Assembly (NCBI GenBank): GCA_015693905.1
Contig: CP065161.1
Coordinates: 2,091,001 to 2,155,000, forward strand
Direction of reading: 5' to 3'
From: Rhodobacterales bacterium HKCCA1288
GTDB taxonomy: Bacteria > Pseudomonadota > Alphaproteobacteria > Rhodobacterales > Rhodobacteraceae
Length of the DNA: 64,000 bases
A model generated the notes under the pieces. It made no database searches and was not told the origin of the DNA. It worked only from the letters and a program-made list of their open reading frames with translations. Position numbers and translations under genes: made by a program. Within the stretch, counting starts at the first letter, position 1, and each line of letters opens with the position of its first letter. Below, in pieces: positions 20,211 to 29,631 of this stretch.

Positions 20211-20912
20211 ATGTCGCGGATTGCTCTTGTGGATGACGATCGTAACATCCTGACCTCTGTTTCTATTACATTGGAGGCAGAAGGGTTTGAGGTCGAAACC
20301 TATAATGACGGCCAATCGGCCCTTGATGGGTTCAACAGGCGGATGCCCGAATTGGCTGTGTTGGATATCAAAATGCCCCGTATGGATGGCATGGATTTGC
20401 TGCAACGCTTGCGGCAAAAATCAAACATCCCCGTGATCTTTTTAACCTCAAAAGATGATGAAATTGACGAATTGATGGGTCTGCGCATGGGTGCGGATGA
20501 CTATGTCAAAAAGCCATTTTCTCAACGTCTTTTGGTAGAACGCATTCGTTCTATTCTGCGCCGCCAAGAGGCAATCGCCACGGATGCAACGGGCGTTCCT
20601 GAAGAAAGCCAGATTTTGGTGCGGGGCGAATTGACGATGGATCCCCTCCGCCATGCGGTGAAATGGAAGGGTCGGGATGTTTCTTTGACTGTGACCGAAT
20701 TCCTGCTGCTTCAGGCCCTCGCGCAGCGGCCAGGCTTTGTCAAAAACCGCGATCAGCTCATGGATGTGGCCTATGATGATCAGGTCTATGTCGATGATCG
20801 CACCATCGACAGCCATATTAAGCGACTGCGCAAAAAGATGCGCGAAGTAGACGATGAATTTAATGCCATCGAAACCCTCTACGGCATCGGCTACCGCTAT
20901 AATGAGGAATAG
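20211..20912 (+). CDS. chvI: Response regulator ChvI (OmpR family)
   Basis: 233 residues. Receiver domain: acidic pocket in LVDDDRN, acceptor Asp near residue 52 in [15 protein letters not shown], Thr in FLTSKDDE and Lys in YVKKPF. The winged-helix DNA-binding half ends with [21 protein letters not shown] and [10 protein letters not shown]. In alphaproteobacteria ChvI acts with ChvG in envelope stress, acid response and carbon metabolism. The stop is directly followed by the ATG of chvG. Confidence 0.95.
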   Translation: MSRIALVDDDRNILTSVSITLEAEGFEVETYNDGQSALDGFNRRMPELAVLDIKMPRMDGMDLLQRLRQKSNIPVIFLTSKDDEIDELMGLRMGADDYVKKPFSQRLLVERIRSILRRQEAIATDATGVPEESQILVRGELTMDPLRHAVKWKGRDVSLTVTEFLLLQALAQRPGFVKNRDQLMDVAYDDQVYVDDRTIDSHIKRLRKKMREVDDEFNAIETLYGIGYRYNEE

Positions 20913-22637
20913 ATGACACTGACCTCTGACTTTTCGACTTCCGATCCCTCAGGGCGCGATACCCCGCGCTCTGAAGTGGTTTTAGGCGAGGATTGGGAAA
21001 AGCCAGAAATTGTCGTGGAACAAGAACTGCGCGCTGCCCGTGATCGGCGCAGCGTTTTCGCGCTGAACCGATCCCCTTTGGCGCGCAAGATCATTCTGTT
21101 TAATCTTTTGGGTATTGTCGTGCTGGTGGCGGGGATGCTCTATCTCAACCCGTTTCGTGACAGCCTTGTATTGCAGCGCGAGCGTGCGCTTGCCTTCAAA
21201 GCGCAGCTCATTGCCGATGTCTTAGAGGAACGTATCGCGAGTTTTGGCGGCACGATAGACCCGTCCCGCGCGGATCAGGCATTGGCACGCATTGGTCTGG
21301 CCGAAGGTTTGTTTGTTCATATTTTTGCACCCGATGGAACAGTCTTAAGCAGCAGCAGCGACATCTCCGTCAACCCCGCTCGACCTGTGCAGGGATTGGT
21401 TGAGCGCCCCGAACGGATCATGTGGATCACGGATTTTCTCAACCGTCTTTGGGACTAGACGGCCGACCTGATCACCCGCGACACGGGCGGGGCCGCGCCG
21501 CTTGATGTTCAGGCACAGGCGCAGGCCCTTATCCCTGAGGCGCTGTCTGGGGCCACGGTCTTAAGCCGCGGGCAATCGCCTGATGGTGCAATTTATCTTG
21601 CCGTCAGCGCCGTTGACGGAAGTGCGGGTATTGCCGCGGTGGTTGCCGTTAGCACCGCGGCAGGTGAGGTGGATGATCTGGTGCGCGCAGAACGTGAACA
21701 GCTTTTGCAGTTCTTTGTTGTGGCATTGTTGATTTCGATTGTTTTGTCGCTTGTCTTGGCCTCAACCATTGCCAACCCTCTGTCCGATTTGGCCGATGCC
21801 GCCGAACTGGGCCGCGATAAAAATGCCCGCAAGCTTAGCCCCACCCGTGTGCGCATCCCTGATCTGACGGGGCGGCCAGATGAAATAGGCCGTCTCTCTG
21901 CGGCCCTGCGTGGTATGGTGGGCGCGCTCTATGATCGGATTGAATCAAACGAGCAGTTTGCCGCAGATGTCAGCCATGAGATCAAAAACCCATTGGCCAG
22001 TTTGCGGTCAGCGGTCAGCACTTTGCAGCGCGCCAATACGGATGATCAGCGCAGCAGGCTCTATGAGGTGATCACCCATGATGTGCAACGATTGGACAGG
22101 CTTGTGTCAGATATTTCGAATGCCTCGCGATTAGATGCTGATTTGGTAAAGGAGGAAGAAGAAGAATTCGATCTTCTGCGAACCTTGCGCAACATCTGCG
22201 ACTATCACGCGGGCGAGGCGCGCGCGAAAGATGTAAGTTTCATCACGGATTTGCCAGATGCGCCCATCCTGATCACTGGGCTAGAGGGGCGTTTGGCGCA
22301 GGTCTTTGTCAACCTCTTGTCCAATGCCTTGTCTTTCTGCGATGCTGGGGATGCTGTCCGCATCTGGGCGCGCAAAAGAGAGGATCGCATTTTGGTGGTG
22401 GTAGAAGATACAGGGCCAGGCATTCCTGATGACGCGCTGACGAAAGTGTTCACCCGTTTCTATTCAGAGCGGCCCCAAGCACAATTTGGCAACCATTCGG
22501 GCCTCGGCCTTGCGATTTCCAAGCAGATTGTTGAGGCGCATGGTGGGGTGATTTGGGCTGAAAATATTCGCCCCACTGAGGCTGATGTCACCTCCGACCC
22601 GCTTGGTGCGCGGTTCATCGTGGGCTTGCCGATTTAA
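20913..22637 (+). pseudogene. chvG: Sensor kinase ChvG interrupted by an in-frame amber codon
   Basis: One reading frame from ATG 20913 to the stop at 22637 (575 codons counting both stops) encodes a full ChvG-type kinase, except for TAG at 21456-21458 (codon 182). Both halves stay in the same frame with no other stop, so this is a single-base change, not a frameshift. The first piece has a cytoplasmic head, a membrane helix near residues 65-85 and half of the periplasmic sensor domain. The second has a membrane helix (QFFVVALLISIVLSLVLAS), HAMP, HisKA with phosphoacceptor in FAADVSHEIKNPLAS and an intact HATPase (NLLSNALSF, VEDTGPGIPD, SGLGLAISKQI). A GTG at 21639 could restart translation ahead of the second helix. 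Either a recent inactivation, a suppressible stop, or a sequencing error. Confidence 0.85.
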
Positions 22638-22640
22638 TCT

Positions 22641-23132
22641 ATGGCTGAGGATCGTGGGGATTTCGCCAATGCGCTCGATTTGGCGCAGTTTGGCCATATG
22701 CATGGTGCTGCGCTGCGTTTGCACGCCACGGCGGTGGCGTATGAAGGGCGGGGGGTTCTTATCTTGGGGGCATCTGGTGCAGGCAAATCCTCGCTTGCGC
22801 TTGATTTGATAGCGTTTGGTGCAGAGCTGATCTGCGATGACGCGATCCTGCTTGAGGCCGATACCGAAGGTTTGAGCTTGCGCGCGCCGCCTGAACGCCT
22901 GCCGATGATTGAGGCGCGGGGGATTGGGCTTTTGAATGCGGGGCCATTGGTGGATCAGGCCGCCCTTGCGCTTGTCTTATATCTGCAAGATATGCCGCAG
23001 CCACGCCTGCCTGCCACCCGCATGGCGATGTGGCGCGGGCATTTTGCGCGTCTTTTGGGTGTCAATGCGCGCGTCCCGCAGACCAGCGCGGTGGTTCACG
23101 CCCTGCGACATGGCTTCGCCCCGCTCGCGTAA
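22641..23132 (+). CDS. hprK: Short HPr kinase/phosphorylase (HprK)
   Basis: 163 residues. Only the C-terminal kinase domain of HprK is present, as in other alphaproteobacteria. P-loop LILGASGAGKSSLALDLI near residue 38 and the following ELICDDAILLE acidic motif are intact. It would phosphorylate HPr on a serine, and HPr is encoded in the same block. The gene begins three bases after the chvG stop. Confidence 0.88.
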   Translation: MAEDRGDFANALDLAQFGHMHGAALRLHATAVAYEGRGVLILGASGAGKSSLALDLIAFGAELICDDAILLEADTEGLSLRAPPERLPMIEARGIGLLNAGPLVDQAALALVLYLQDMPQPRLPATRMAMWRGHFARLLGVNARVPQTSAVVHALRHGFAPLA

Positions 23133-23210
23133 TCGCTTGGATCGCAGCCCATTTGCGCTACAGTTGTGAACAAGCGCCAATGCCACCCGTCCTTAACAAG
23201 TGCCAAGCCG

Positions 23211-24140
23211 ATGGATCGCGAAGATAAAACAGGCCACCCAAAGCACAAGCGCCCCTCAGGAGATGACGAGGCGCAACGGGTGGTTTTTGTTACAGGGCCA
23301 TCTGGTGCGGGCCGCAGTAGCGCCATTCATACATTAGAGGATTTGGGATACGAGGCGATTGATAACCTGCCATTGTCGCTCTTGCCCCGCCTCTTGGAAG
23401 GCCCACCTTTAACGCGGCCTCTGGCGCTGGGCACAGATCCACGAAACCGCGATTTCTCCGCACAGGCATTGATTGCTGCGGTCGATGGATTGGCCGCGCA
23501 TGAGCAGGTTTTATCCGAACTGGTTTATCTCGACTGCGCCGATGATGTTCTTGCTCGCCGCTTTTCAGAGACGCGGCGGCGTCATCCAATGGCCCCCGCT
23601 GAGGATACACTGACAGGCATACGCCGTGAGAAGGAATTGCTTAGCCCCGTGCGCGCCCGCGCCACAAGCCTGATCGATACCAGCACCCTCAGCCCGCATG
23701 AGTTGCGCGAGGAGATTGCGCGCCATTTTAGCGCAACAACCCCGCATCGCTTGGCGCTGACGATCCAAAGCTTTTCTTACAAGCGCGGCCTGCCGACTGG
23801 CGCCGATATGGTGTTTGACTGTCGCTTTTTGGAAAATCCGTATTGGCACGATGATCTGCGCCGATCTGATGGGCGCGACCAAGCCGTGCGCGATTTCATT
23901 GCCAAAGATCCGCGGTTCGCACCCTTTTCCACCCAAGTCTTGGGACTGATTGAAACGCTCCTTCCTGCTTATGTTGACGAAGGAAAAACGCATCTGACAG
24001 TTGCGTTTGGATGCACGGGGGGGCAACACCGCTCTGTTGCAATGACGGAAATCATCGTAAGCCACCTTGCACAAGCGGGCTGGCAAGTGTCAAAACGTCA
24101 TAGAGAATTGGAGCGGCGCGGCCTCATCGCCACGCCCTGA
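23211..24140 (+). CDS. rapZ: RNase adapter protein RapZ (YvcJ family nucleotide-binding protein)
   Basis: About 309 residues from ATG 23211; the frame is open back to a GTG at 23166, which would add 15 residues with no family similarity. Neither start has a good ribosome site. The P-loop FVTGPSGAGRSSAIHTLEDLG opens the domain and FGCTGGQHRSVAM is the conserved C-terminal signature. In E. coli RapZ guides RNase E to a small RNA controlling glucosamine synthesis. Here its place between hprK and PTS proteins suggests a link to the PTS regulatory chain. Confidence 0.92.
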   Translation: MDREDKTGHPKHKRPSGDDEAQRVVFVTGPSGAGRSSAIHTLEDLGYEAIDNLPLSLLPRLLEGPPLTRPLALGTDPRNRDFSAQALIAAVDGLAAHEQVLSELVYLDCADDVLARRFSETRRRHPMAPAEDTLTGIRREKELLSPVRARATSLIDTSTLSPHELREEIARHFSATTPHRLALTIQSFSYKRGLPTGADMVFDCRFLENPYWHDDLRRSDGRDQAVRDFIAKDPRFAPFSTQVLGLIETLLPAYVDEGKTHLTVAFGCTGGQHRSVAMTEIIVSHLAQAGWQVSKRHRELERRGLIATP

Positions 24141-24160
24141 AATACAATAGGGTCTTGCGG

Positions 24161-24553
24161 GTGATAGGGATTGTTATCGTTGCACATGGTGGATTGGCCC
24201 GCGAATTGTTGGCCGCGACTGAACATGTGGTGGGGCCTGTTCACGCGGCCCGCGCGATTCCCATCGGCCCCGAAGATGATCGCGCCACCTGCCAACGTGA
24301 TATTTCTGCCGCCGCAGATGCCGTGGATACTGGCTATGGCGTGGTTGTGGTCACCGATATGTATGGTGGTTCACCCTCGAACTTATCCTTGCCCGCGTGT
24401 CGCAGTGCCAACCGCAAAATTCTGACCGGCGTTAATCTGCCGATGCTGATCAAATTGGCCAAATCGCGCCATTTGCCCTTGGATCAAGCGGTGGCGCGCG
24501 CCACCGAGGCGGGGCGGCGCTATATCAACAGCTTTGATGGAACCCCTGAATGA
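24161..24553 (+). CDS. PTS EIIA component, mannose/fructose family
   Basis: About 130 residues from GTG 24161, with an AGGG ribosome site 8 bases ahead; a TTG at 24155 is the alternative. The start IGIVIVAHGGLARELL carries the phosphorylated histidine (near residue 8) of mannose-type EIIA proteins, and VVTDMYGGSPSN is the second landmark. No sugar-transport EIIB/C/D is nearby, so the protein is likely regulatory rather than a sugar transporter part. ATGA overlap with the HPr gene. Confidence 0.9.
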   Translation: MIGIVIVAHGGLARELLAATEHVVGPVHAARAIPIGPEDDRATCQRDISAAADAVDTGYGVVVVTDMYGGSPSNLSLPACRSANRKILTGVNLPMLIKLAKSRHLPLDQAVARATEAGRRYINSFDGTPE

Positions 24554-24828
24554 CCGAGACGGTACGCTGCGTTCTGAAAATCGTGAATGAAAAAGGCCTA
24601 CACGCGCGGGCCTCTGCGAAATTTGTCGAAACAGTCGAAAAATTCGATGCCGAAGCGACAGTGAGCAAAGATGGCATTTCTGCTTCGGGCGACTCGATTA
24701 TGGGCCTTTTGATGCTTGCTGCCTCGATTGGCACTGAAATTGAGGTTGAAACAACTGGCACTCAAGCGCAATCTCTGGCAGAGGCGCTGACGGAGCTTGT
24801 CGCAGATAAATTTGGCGAAGGCCGTTAA
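24550..24828 (+). CDS. ptsH: HPr family phosphocarrier protein
   Basis: 92 residues. The active-site histidine is in NEKGLHARASAKFV (about residue 18), and the regulatory serine, target of HprK, lies in SGDSIMGLLMLAA (about residue 48). Both sites are present, matching the linked hprK and EIIA genes. Enzyme I is not in the window. Confidence 0.94.
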   Translation: MTETVRCVLKIVNEKGLHARASAKFVETVEKFDAEATVSKDGISASGDSIMGLLMLAASIGTEIEVETTGTQAQSLAEALTELVADKFGEGR

Positions 24829-24866
24829 GGCCCGTTTGCGACAGGCGGCTGGAGGGGACAGACTGC

Positions 24867-25784
24867 GTGACTGAGACGACAGAAACAAAATCTGGCGCAG
24901 CGCCCATCGTGGCGGCCGAAGTGCCGCAAGGCCCCGTCTATGATCGGCGCAGCCTGACCTACTCCAACACATTCGACAGCCCCGTCACACGCACGATTAT
25001 TCGGGCGATAGAATGGATGACGGGCAAGATCACGATCATCCGCCGCGTGCGTGCATTTGAAAAACTTGGTGCCCCGAAAGGGCAGGAGTTTTGGCCTGCT
25101 ACGATGAAGGTCATGGGCATTGATTTGCTGACCCCAGAGGCACAGCTTGACCGTATTCCCGCAACAGGGCCCGTGGTGTTGGTGGCCAATCATCCGCATG
25201 GTTTGGTGGATGGCATGATCTTGGCTGATCTGATCGGGCGCAAAAGGCCAGATTACCGCATTTTGACCCGCGCGCTGTTGACTGGGATTGATGAAAGCGC
25301 GGCTCAATACATGATCCCCGTGCCGTTTCCCCATGAATCCGAGGCCCAGCGCAAAATGGTTGAAATGCGCGACAAAGCGATGAGTCATCTCAAGGCGGGC
25401 GGTTTGATTGCGCTTTTCCCATCAGGGGTGGTCGCCGCCGCAAAAACCGCCTTTGGCCCTGCGGTTGAAGCGGAATGGAATGTGTTTACCGCAAAGATGA
25501 TCCGCACATCGGGGGCAACAATTTTGCCGCTCAATTTCCCTGGATCAAATTCGCGGTGGTATCAAATTGCCAATCGGATTTCGCCCATTTTGCGGCAGGG
25601 TCTTTTGCTGCATGAGGTGGCCCATGCGTTTGATAAACCGCAGGCCCCTGTAATCGGGCACCCGATCCTACCAGAAGACTGGAAGGAGGCCAGCGCCTCC
25701 CCGCGTCAATTTATGGCCGATTTGCGGGAGCATGTTTTGTCTTTGAAAGACAACCCTGACGCGCGATTTATGTCTAGGCCCTAG
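24867..25784 (+). CDS. PlsC-like 1-acylglycerol-phosphate acyltransferase family protein
   Basis: 305 residues from GTG 24867, with GGAGGGG ahead. The acyltransferase histidine region reads VANHPHGLVDGMI, where the H-to-D distance is five residues from the first His and three from the second, not the usual four. Later conserved blocks are GLIALFPSGVVA (glycine/proline block) and ILPLNFPGSNSRWY. It probably acylates a lysolipid at the inner membrane. The substrate cannot be read from sequence. Confidence 0.82.
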   Translation: MTETTETKSGAAPIVAAEVPQGPVYDRRSLTYSNTFDSPVTRTIIRAIEWMTGKITIIRRVRAFEKLGAPKGQEFWPATMKVMGIDLLTPEAQLDRIPATGPVVLVANHPHGLVDGMILADLIGRKRPDYRILTRALLTGIDESAAQYMIPVPFPHESEAQRKMVEMRDKAMSHLKAGGLIALFPSGVVAAAKTAFGPAVEAEWNVFTAKMIRTSGATILPLNFPGSNSRWYQIANRISPILRQGLLLHEVAHAFDKPQAPVIGHPILPEDWKEASASPRQFMADLREHVLSLKDNPDARFMSRP

Positions 25785-26656
25785 CGGGTGGGCACGGGCA
25801 CTTCGCCCCGATAATCGTAAAAGCCACGCTCGGTCTTGCGTCCTAGCCACCCTGCCTCGACATATTTGGTCAAAAGCGGGCAAGGCCGATATTTCGTATC
25901 GGCTAATCCATCATGTAAGACATTCATAATGGCAAGGCAGGTGTCCAAACCGATAAAATCCGCCAATTCAAGCGGCCCCATTGGATGATTGGCGCCAAGC
26001 TTCATCGACTCGTCAATTGATTGCACGCTGCCGACACCTTCGTAGAGGGTATAAACCGCCTCGTTGATCATCGGCATCAGGATGCGATTAACGATGAACG
26101 CAGGAAAATCTTCTGCTGTGGCCGATGTTTTCCCAAGGCGATCCACGACCGCCTTACATGCCGTAAAGGTTTCGTCATCTGTTGCGATGCCGCGGATCAG
26201 TTCAACCAACTGCATCACGGGCACAGGGTTCATAAAGTGGAACCCCATAAATTTCTCAGGCCGATCCGTGCGACTGGCCAAGCGCGTGATGGAGATAGAG
26301 GAGGTGTTGGATGTCAAAATCGTATGCGGCTGCAAATGTGGAAGCAGATCTTCGAAGATGGCTTGCTTCACAGTTTCGCGTTCAGTCGCGGCCTCGATGA
26401 TGAGATCAGTTTTGCCCAAGTCAGAGAGGTGCAATGTCGTATGGATGCGCGCCAAGGCATTTGCCTTATCTGCGGCCGAGATTTTCTCGCGGCTCACTTG
26501 GCGCTCAAGGTTGCGGTCAATCAGCGCTACGCCCTTGTCCAACTGATCTTGGCTGACATCGTTCAGCCAGATTTCATAACCTGCCAAGGCGCAGACATGC
26601 GCGATGCCATTGCCCATCTGGCCTGCGCCTACGATGCCGATTTTGCTGATTTCCAT
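25781..26656 (-). CDS. 3-hydroxyacyl-CoA (3-hydroxybutyryl-CoA) dehydrogenase
   Basis: 291 residues from ATG 26656 (AAGG ahead). The frame is open to 26788, but the Rossmann start KIGIVGAGQMGNGIAHVCA lies only a few residues after the chosen start. The catalytic His-Glu dyad is in GFHFMNPVPVM and later ELIRG; the C-terminal domain shows VNRILMPMINEAV and NHPMGPLELADFIGLD. Oxidises 3-hydroxyacyl-CoA with NAD, or reduces acetoacetyl-CoA. Converges on the acyltransferase with a four-base overlap. Confidence 0.92.
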   Translation of the reverse strand: MEISKIGIVGAGQMGNGIAHVCALAGYEIWLNDVSQDQLDKGVALIDRNLERQVSREKISAADKANALARIHTTLHLSDLGKTDLIIEAATERETVKQAIFEDLLPHLQPHTILTSNTSSISITRLASRTDRPEKFMGFHFMNPVPVMQLVELIRGIATDDETFTACKAVVDRLGKTSATAEDFPAFIVNRILMPMINEAVYTLYEGVGSVQSIDESMKLGANHPMGPLELADFIGLDTCLAIMNVLHDGLADTKYRPCPLLTKYVEAGWLGRKTERGFYDYRGEVPVPTR

Positions 26657-26889
26657 CGCTGAACCTTTGTCTTGAAAACGCGTGGTCTTTGCACGCCGCA
26701 CCATAAAAGGCGAAGCCCCAAAGACACAAGCCGTAACCGCGCAAAAGCGGTGCAGCAGTTGAGAATGCAAAGCTGCAGGACCATTCAAAAATCAACATAA
26801 AATCTCGTAAAATCTGATGGTTAGGGAATTCGTAAGAGGCTTTGGCCATTCTTTCCGTTGGGTGAGACGAATCAAGGTGGGAGCAGGCA

Positions 26890-27714
26890 ATGAGCTTTGC
26901 CTTCAAGGGGCATGGCCCCCTCGATTATAAACTTGTGACCTATGAGGGGTCACAGATGCGGTTTCGTGGGCCGCAAATTGATCTAACCAAGCCGTTTTTG
27001 CTGTGTTTGGGCGGCTCTGAGACATTCGGCAAATTCGTGCCGCAGCCCTATCCTGACCGCTTGTCGGCGATGTTGGGGCGCCCCGTGGCGAATATGGCCG
27101 CAATGAATGCGGGGTTGGAATTGGCGCTTGGCGATGGGGCTATCGCCGATGCGATGAGTAGGGCCGAGGCGATTGTGTTGCAAATTACAGGTGCGCATCA
27201 CCTGACCAACCGCTTTTATCAGGTGCATCCACGCCGCAATGATAGGTTCCTGCAACCCTCTGACATATTGCGGGTAATCTATCGCGAGGTTGATTTCACG
27301 GATTTCCACTTCTCGCGCCATATGTTGGAACATCTTTTAACCTGTTCCGAAGATCGGTTTCAGATCGTTGTGGATGAATTAAAGATGGCTTGGATGGCGC
27401 GTATGCGCAGCCTTTTGAACCGCGCCATTTGTCCAGTTCACTTGCTATGGATCGGGCACCGCCCTCCTGCGGAAACGGGCTATTGCCGTGAGTTGGGGGC
27501 AGACCCGCTTTTCGTCACCAAAGGAATGTTGGAAGAAATTGCTGCGCAAGCGGCCTCATTGACGATCTGCGTGACAACGCGTGAGGAGCAACAAAAACCA
27601 ACGCGGGGTATGTTTTTTGGATTGGGAGAAGAGAAAATAGCGCGTGCTTTGCTTGGGCCTGACATCCATGTCCGCGCGGCGCGTGATCTCTCAGAAAAAA
27701 TCCTCAAGCTTTAG
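26890..27714 (+). CDS. DUF6473 family protein
   Basis: 274 residues of unknown function. The N-terminus YEGSQMRFRGPQIDL followed by LLCLGGSETFGKFVPQPYPD and VANMAAMNAGLELAL matches the conserved opening of a family found mainly in Rhodobacterales (recalled as DUF6473). The GGSETFG block recalls SGNH-hydrolase openings, but no catalytic Asp-His pair is obvious. No signal peptide or membrane helix. Not co-oriented with its neighbours. Confidence 0.75.
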   Translation: MSFAFKGHGPLDYKLVTYEGSQMRFRGPQIDLTKPFLLCLGGSETFGKFVPQPYPDRLSAMLGRPVANMAAMNAGLELALGDGAIADAMSRAEAIVLQITGAHHLTNRFYQVHPRRNDRFLQPSDILRVIYREVDFTDFHFSRHMLEHLLTCSEDRFQIVVDELKMAWMARMRSLLNRAICPVHLLWIGHRPPAETGYCRELGADPLFVTKGMLEEIAAQAASLTICVTTREEQQKPTRGMFFGLGEEKIARALLGPDIHVRAARDLSEKILKL

Positions 27715-27724
27715 AAAAAACAAA

Positions 27725-27752
27725 ACCCGCGCCACAAATTCGGGGCGCGGGT
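27725..27752. terminator. Bidirectional intrinsic terminator, DUF6473 gene / etfA
   Basis: Perfect nine-base stem ACCCGCGCC / GGCGCGGGT with a ten-base loop, flanked by A-rich and T-rich runs, between convergent genes. Confidence 0.8.
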
Positions 27753-27775
27753 CTTTAGAGCCAAGTTTGATTGGA

Positions 27776-28702
27776 TCAGAGCTTGCCTGTCAATTCAGGC
27801 ACGACATCAAACAAATCCCCAACCAGCCCGTAATCCGCCACTTGGAAGATGGGGGCTTCTTCGTCTTTGTTGATTGCCACAATCACCTTGCTGTCTTTCA
27901 TACCTGCAAGGTGCTGAATGGCACCTGAGATACCAACGGCAACATAGAGATCCGGCGCGACAACCTTACCCGTCTGGCCCACCTGCCAATCATTGGGGGC
28001 GTAGCCAGAATCGACCGCTGCACGGCTTGCACCAACCGCAGCGCCCAGCTTGTCGGCCAGTCCTTCAATGAGGGCGAATTGTTCTTGGCTGCCAACGCCG
28101 CGACCGCCAGAAACAACGATCCCTGCAGAGGTCAGTTCGGGACGATCCGAAGCAGCCACCTTATCCTCAACCCATTGAGACAGGCCTGTTGTGGCGGCTG
28201 TGCCAAGGGCCTCAACAGGGGCTGAGTTGCCAGTGGCGGCGGCATCGAACCCTGCGGTGCGGATGGTCATGACCTTCACGCTGTCGTTTGATTTTACCGT
28301 TTGGATGGCGTTGCCCGCGTAAATGGGGCGCTCGAACGTGTCGGCATCCACAACGCCCACAACTTCGGAAATGATCATCACATCCAGCAAAGCGGCCACA
28401 CGGGGCAGCACGTTTTTTGCGTCCGAGGTCGCCGCAGCAGCAATATGGCTATAGCCACCCGCCATCGACACGATCAAATCGGCAACGGGTTCGGCCAACA
28501 TGTGGCAAAAGCCGTGATCGCCCGCAAAGATTACTTTGGATGCGCCTGCAAGGGTCGCGGCCTCTGCAGCAGCGGCATCGCTACCTTCGCCTGCAACCAG
28601 AATATGAACATCGCCCAAACCAGATACGGCTGTCAGGGCCTTGGACACCTGATCAACGGCAAGCTGGCCGTTGGTGACATCTGCAAGAAGAAGAACCGCC
28701 AT
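27776..28702 (-). CDS. etfA: Electron transfer flavoprotein, alpha subunit
   Basis: 308 residues. The FAD-binding C-terminal half is clear: SAGIVVSGGRGVGSQEQF, VGQTGKVVAPDLYVAVG, SGAIQHLAGM and VAINKDEEAPIF. ETF takes electrons from acyl-CoA dehydrogenases such as the Mcd encoded in this window and passes them to ETF-quinone oxidoreductase. Its ATG overlaps the etfB stop. Confidence 0.97.
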   Translation of the reverse strand: MAVLLLADVTNGQLAVDQVSKALTAVSGLGDVHILVAGEGSDAAAAEAATLAGASKVIFAGDHGFCHMLAEPVADLIVSMAGGYSHIAAAATSDAKNVLPRVAALLDVMIISEVVGVVDADTFERPIYAGNAIQTVKSNDSVKVMTIRTAGFDAAATGNSAPVEALGTAATTGLSQWVEDKVAASDRPELTSAGIVVSGGRGVGSQEQFALIEGLADKLGAAVGASRAAVDSGYAPNDWQVGQTGKVVAPDLYVAVGISGAIQHLAGMKDSKVIVAINKDEEAPIFQVADYGLVGDLFDVVPELTGKL

Positions 28703-29463
28703 CAGATTACCCCCGCTTCGTCTTTAAGTTTCGAGATAAGCTCTTCAACCGAAGCCACCTTGATGCCCGCCTTGCGGGTTTCTGGCTCGGTCGTTTTGAT
28801 CACTGTCAAACGCGGGGTCACATCCACGCCGTAATCTGCCGCCGTTTTTTCATCGAGGGGCTTTTTCTTCGCCTTCATGATGTTTGGCAGTGACGCGTAA
28901 CGCGGCTCGTTCAAGCGCAGGTCAACCGTGACGATTGCGGGCATTTTGACTTTAATTGTCTGCAAGCCGCCATCAACCTCGCGGGTCACAGTGGCGCTGT
29001 CGCCCTCGACCTCAAGGGCAGAGGCGAAGGTGGCTTGGCTCCATCCCAGAAGGGCGGCAAGCATCTGACCGGTTGCGTTCATGTCATTGTCGATGGCCTG
29101 CTTGCCTGCAATCACAAGGCTTGGGCCCTCGTCTGCAATCACAGCTTTCAGGATTTTGGCAACGGCCAGAGGCTCGATATCCTGATGCACATCATCGGCG
29201 GCTTCTACAAGGATCGCGCGATCTGCCCCCATGGCCAAAGCGGTGCGCAATGTGTCTTGCGCCTGTTTGACGCCGATGGACACAACCACCACTTCCTCAG
29301 CCTTGCCCGCTTCTTTCAGGCGGATTGCCTGTTCCACGGCAATCTCGTCAAACGGGTTCATCGACATTTTCACATTGGCGAGATCAACACCCGAGCCATC
29401 CGCTTTGACACGAACTTTTACGTTATAGTCGATCACGCGCTTGACCGGCACCAGAATTTTCAT
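28702..29463 (-). CDS. etfB: Electron transfer flavoprotein, beta subunit
   Basis: 253 residues from ATG 29463; GTG 29469 is in frame, but the GGAGA ribosome site is spaced correctly only for the ATG. Starts [19 protein letters not shown]. Contains the AMP-site region [10 protein letters not shown] and [10 protein letters not shown], and the recognition loop [20 protein letters not shown] that docks dehydrogenases. Forms an operon with etfA. Confidence 0.97.
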   Translation of the reverse strand: MKILVPVKRVIDYNVKVRVKADGSGVDLANVKMSMNPFDEIAVEQAIRLKEAGKAEEVVVVSIGVKQAQDTLRTALAMGADRAILVEAADDVHQDIEPLAVAKILKAVIADEGPSLVIAGKQAIDNDMNATGQMLAALLGWSQATFASALEVEGDSATVTREVDGGLQTIKVKMPAIVTVDLRLNEPRYASLPNIMKAKKKPLDEKTAADYGVDVTPRLTVIKTTEPETRKAGIKVASVEELISKLKDEAGVI

Positions 29464-29631
29464 CCGCACGTTCTCCAGTTAAAGCATTTCGATCACGCGC
29501 CGCAGCGCGATTATTCAGACGTTGTTGTAATCGCTGATTCCCTGCGGCAACAGACCAAAAGCGGCATCTGAGACGCTCTAACGCGGCGCTGCTCTCGAGA
29601 AAACTAATTTTAAAGGCTTGTTTGCGGTAAC

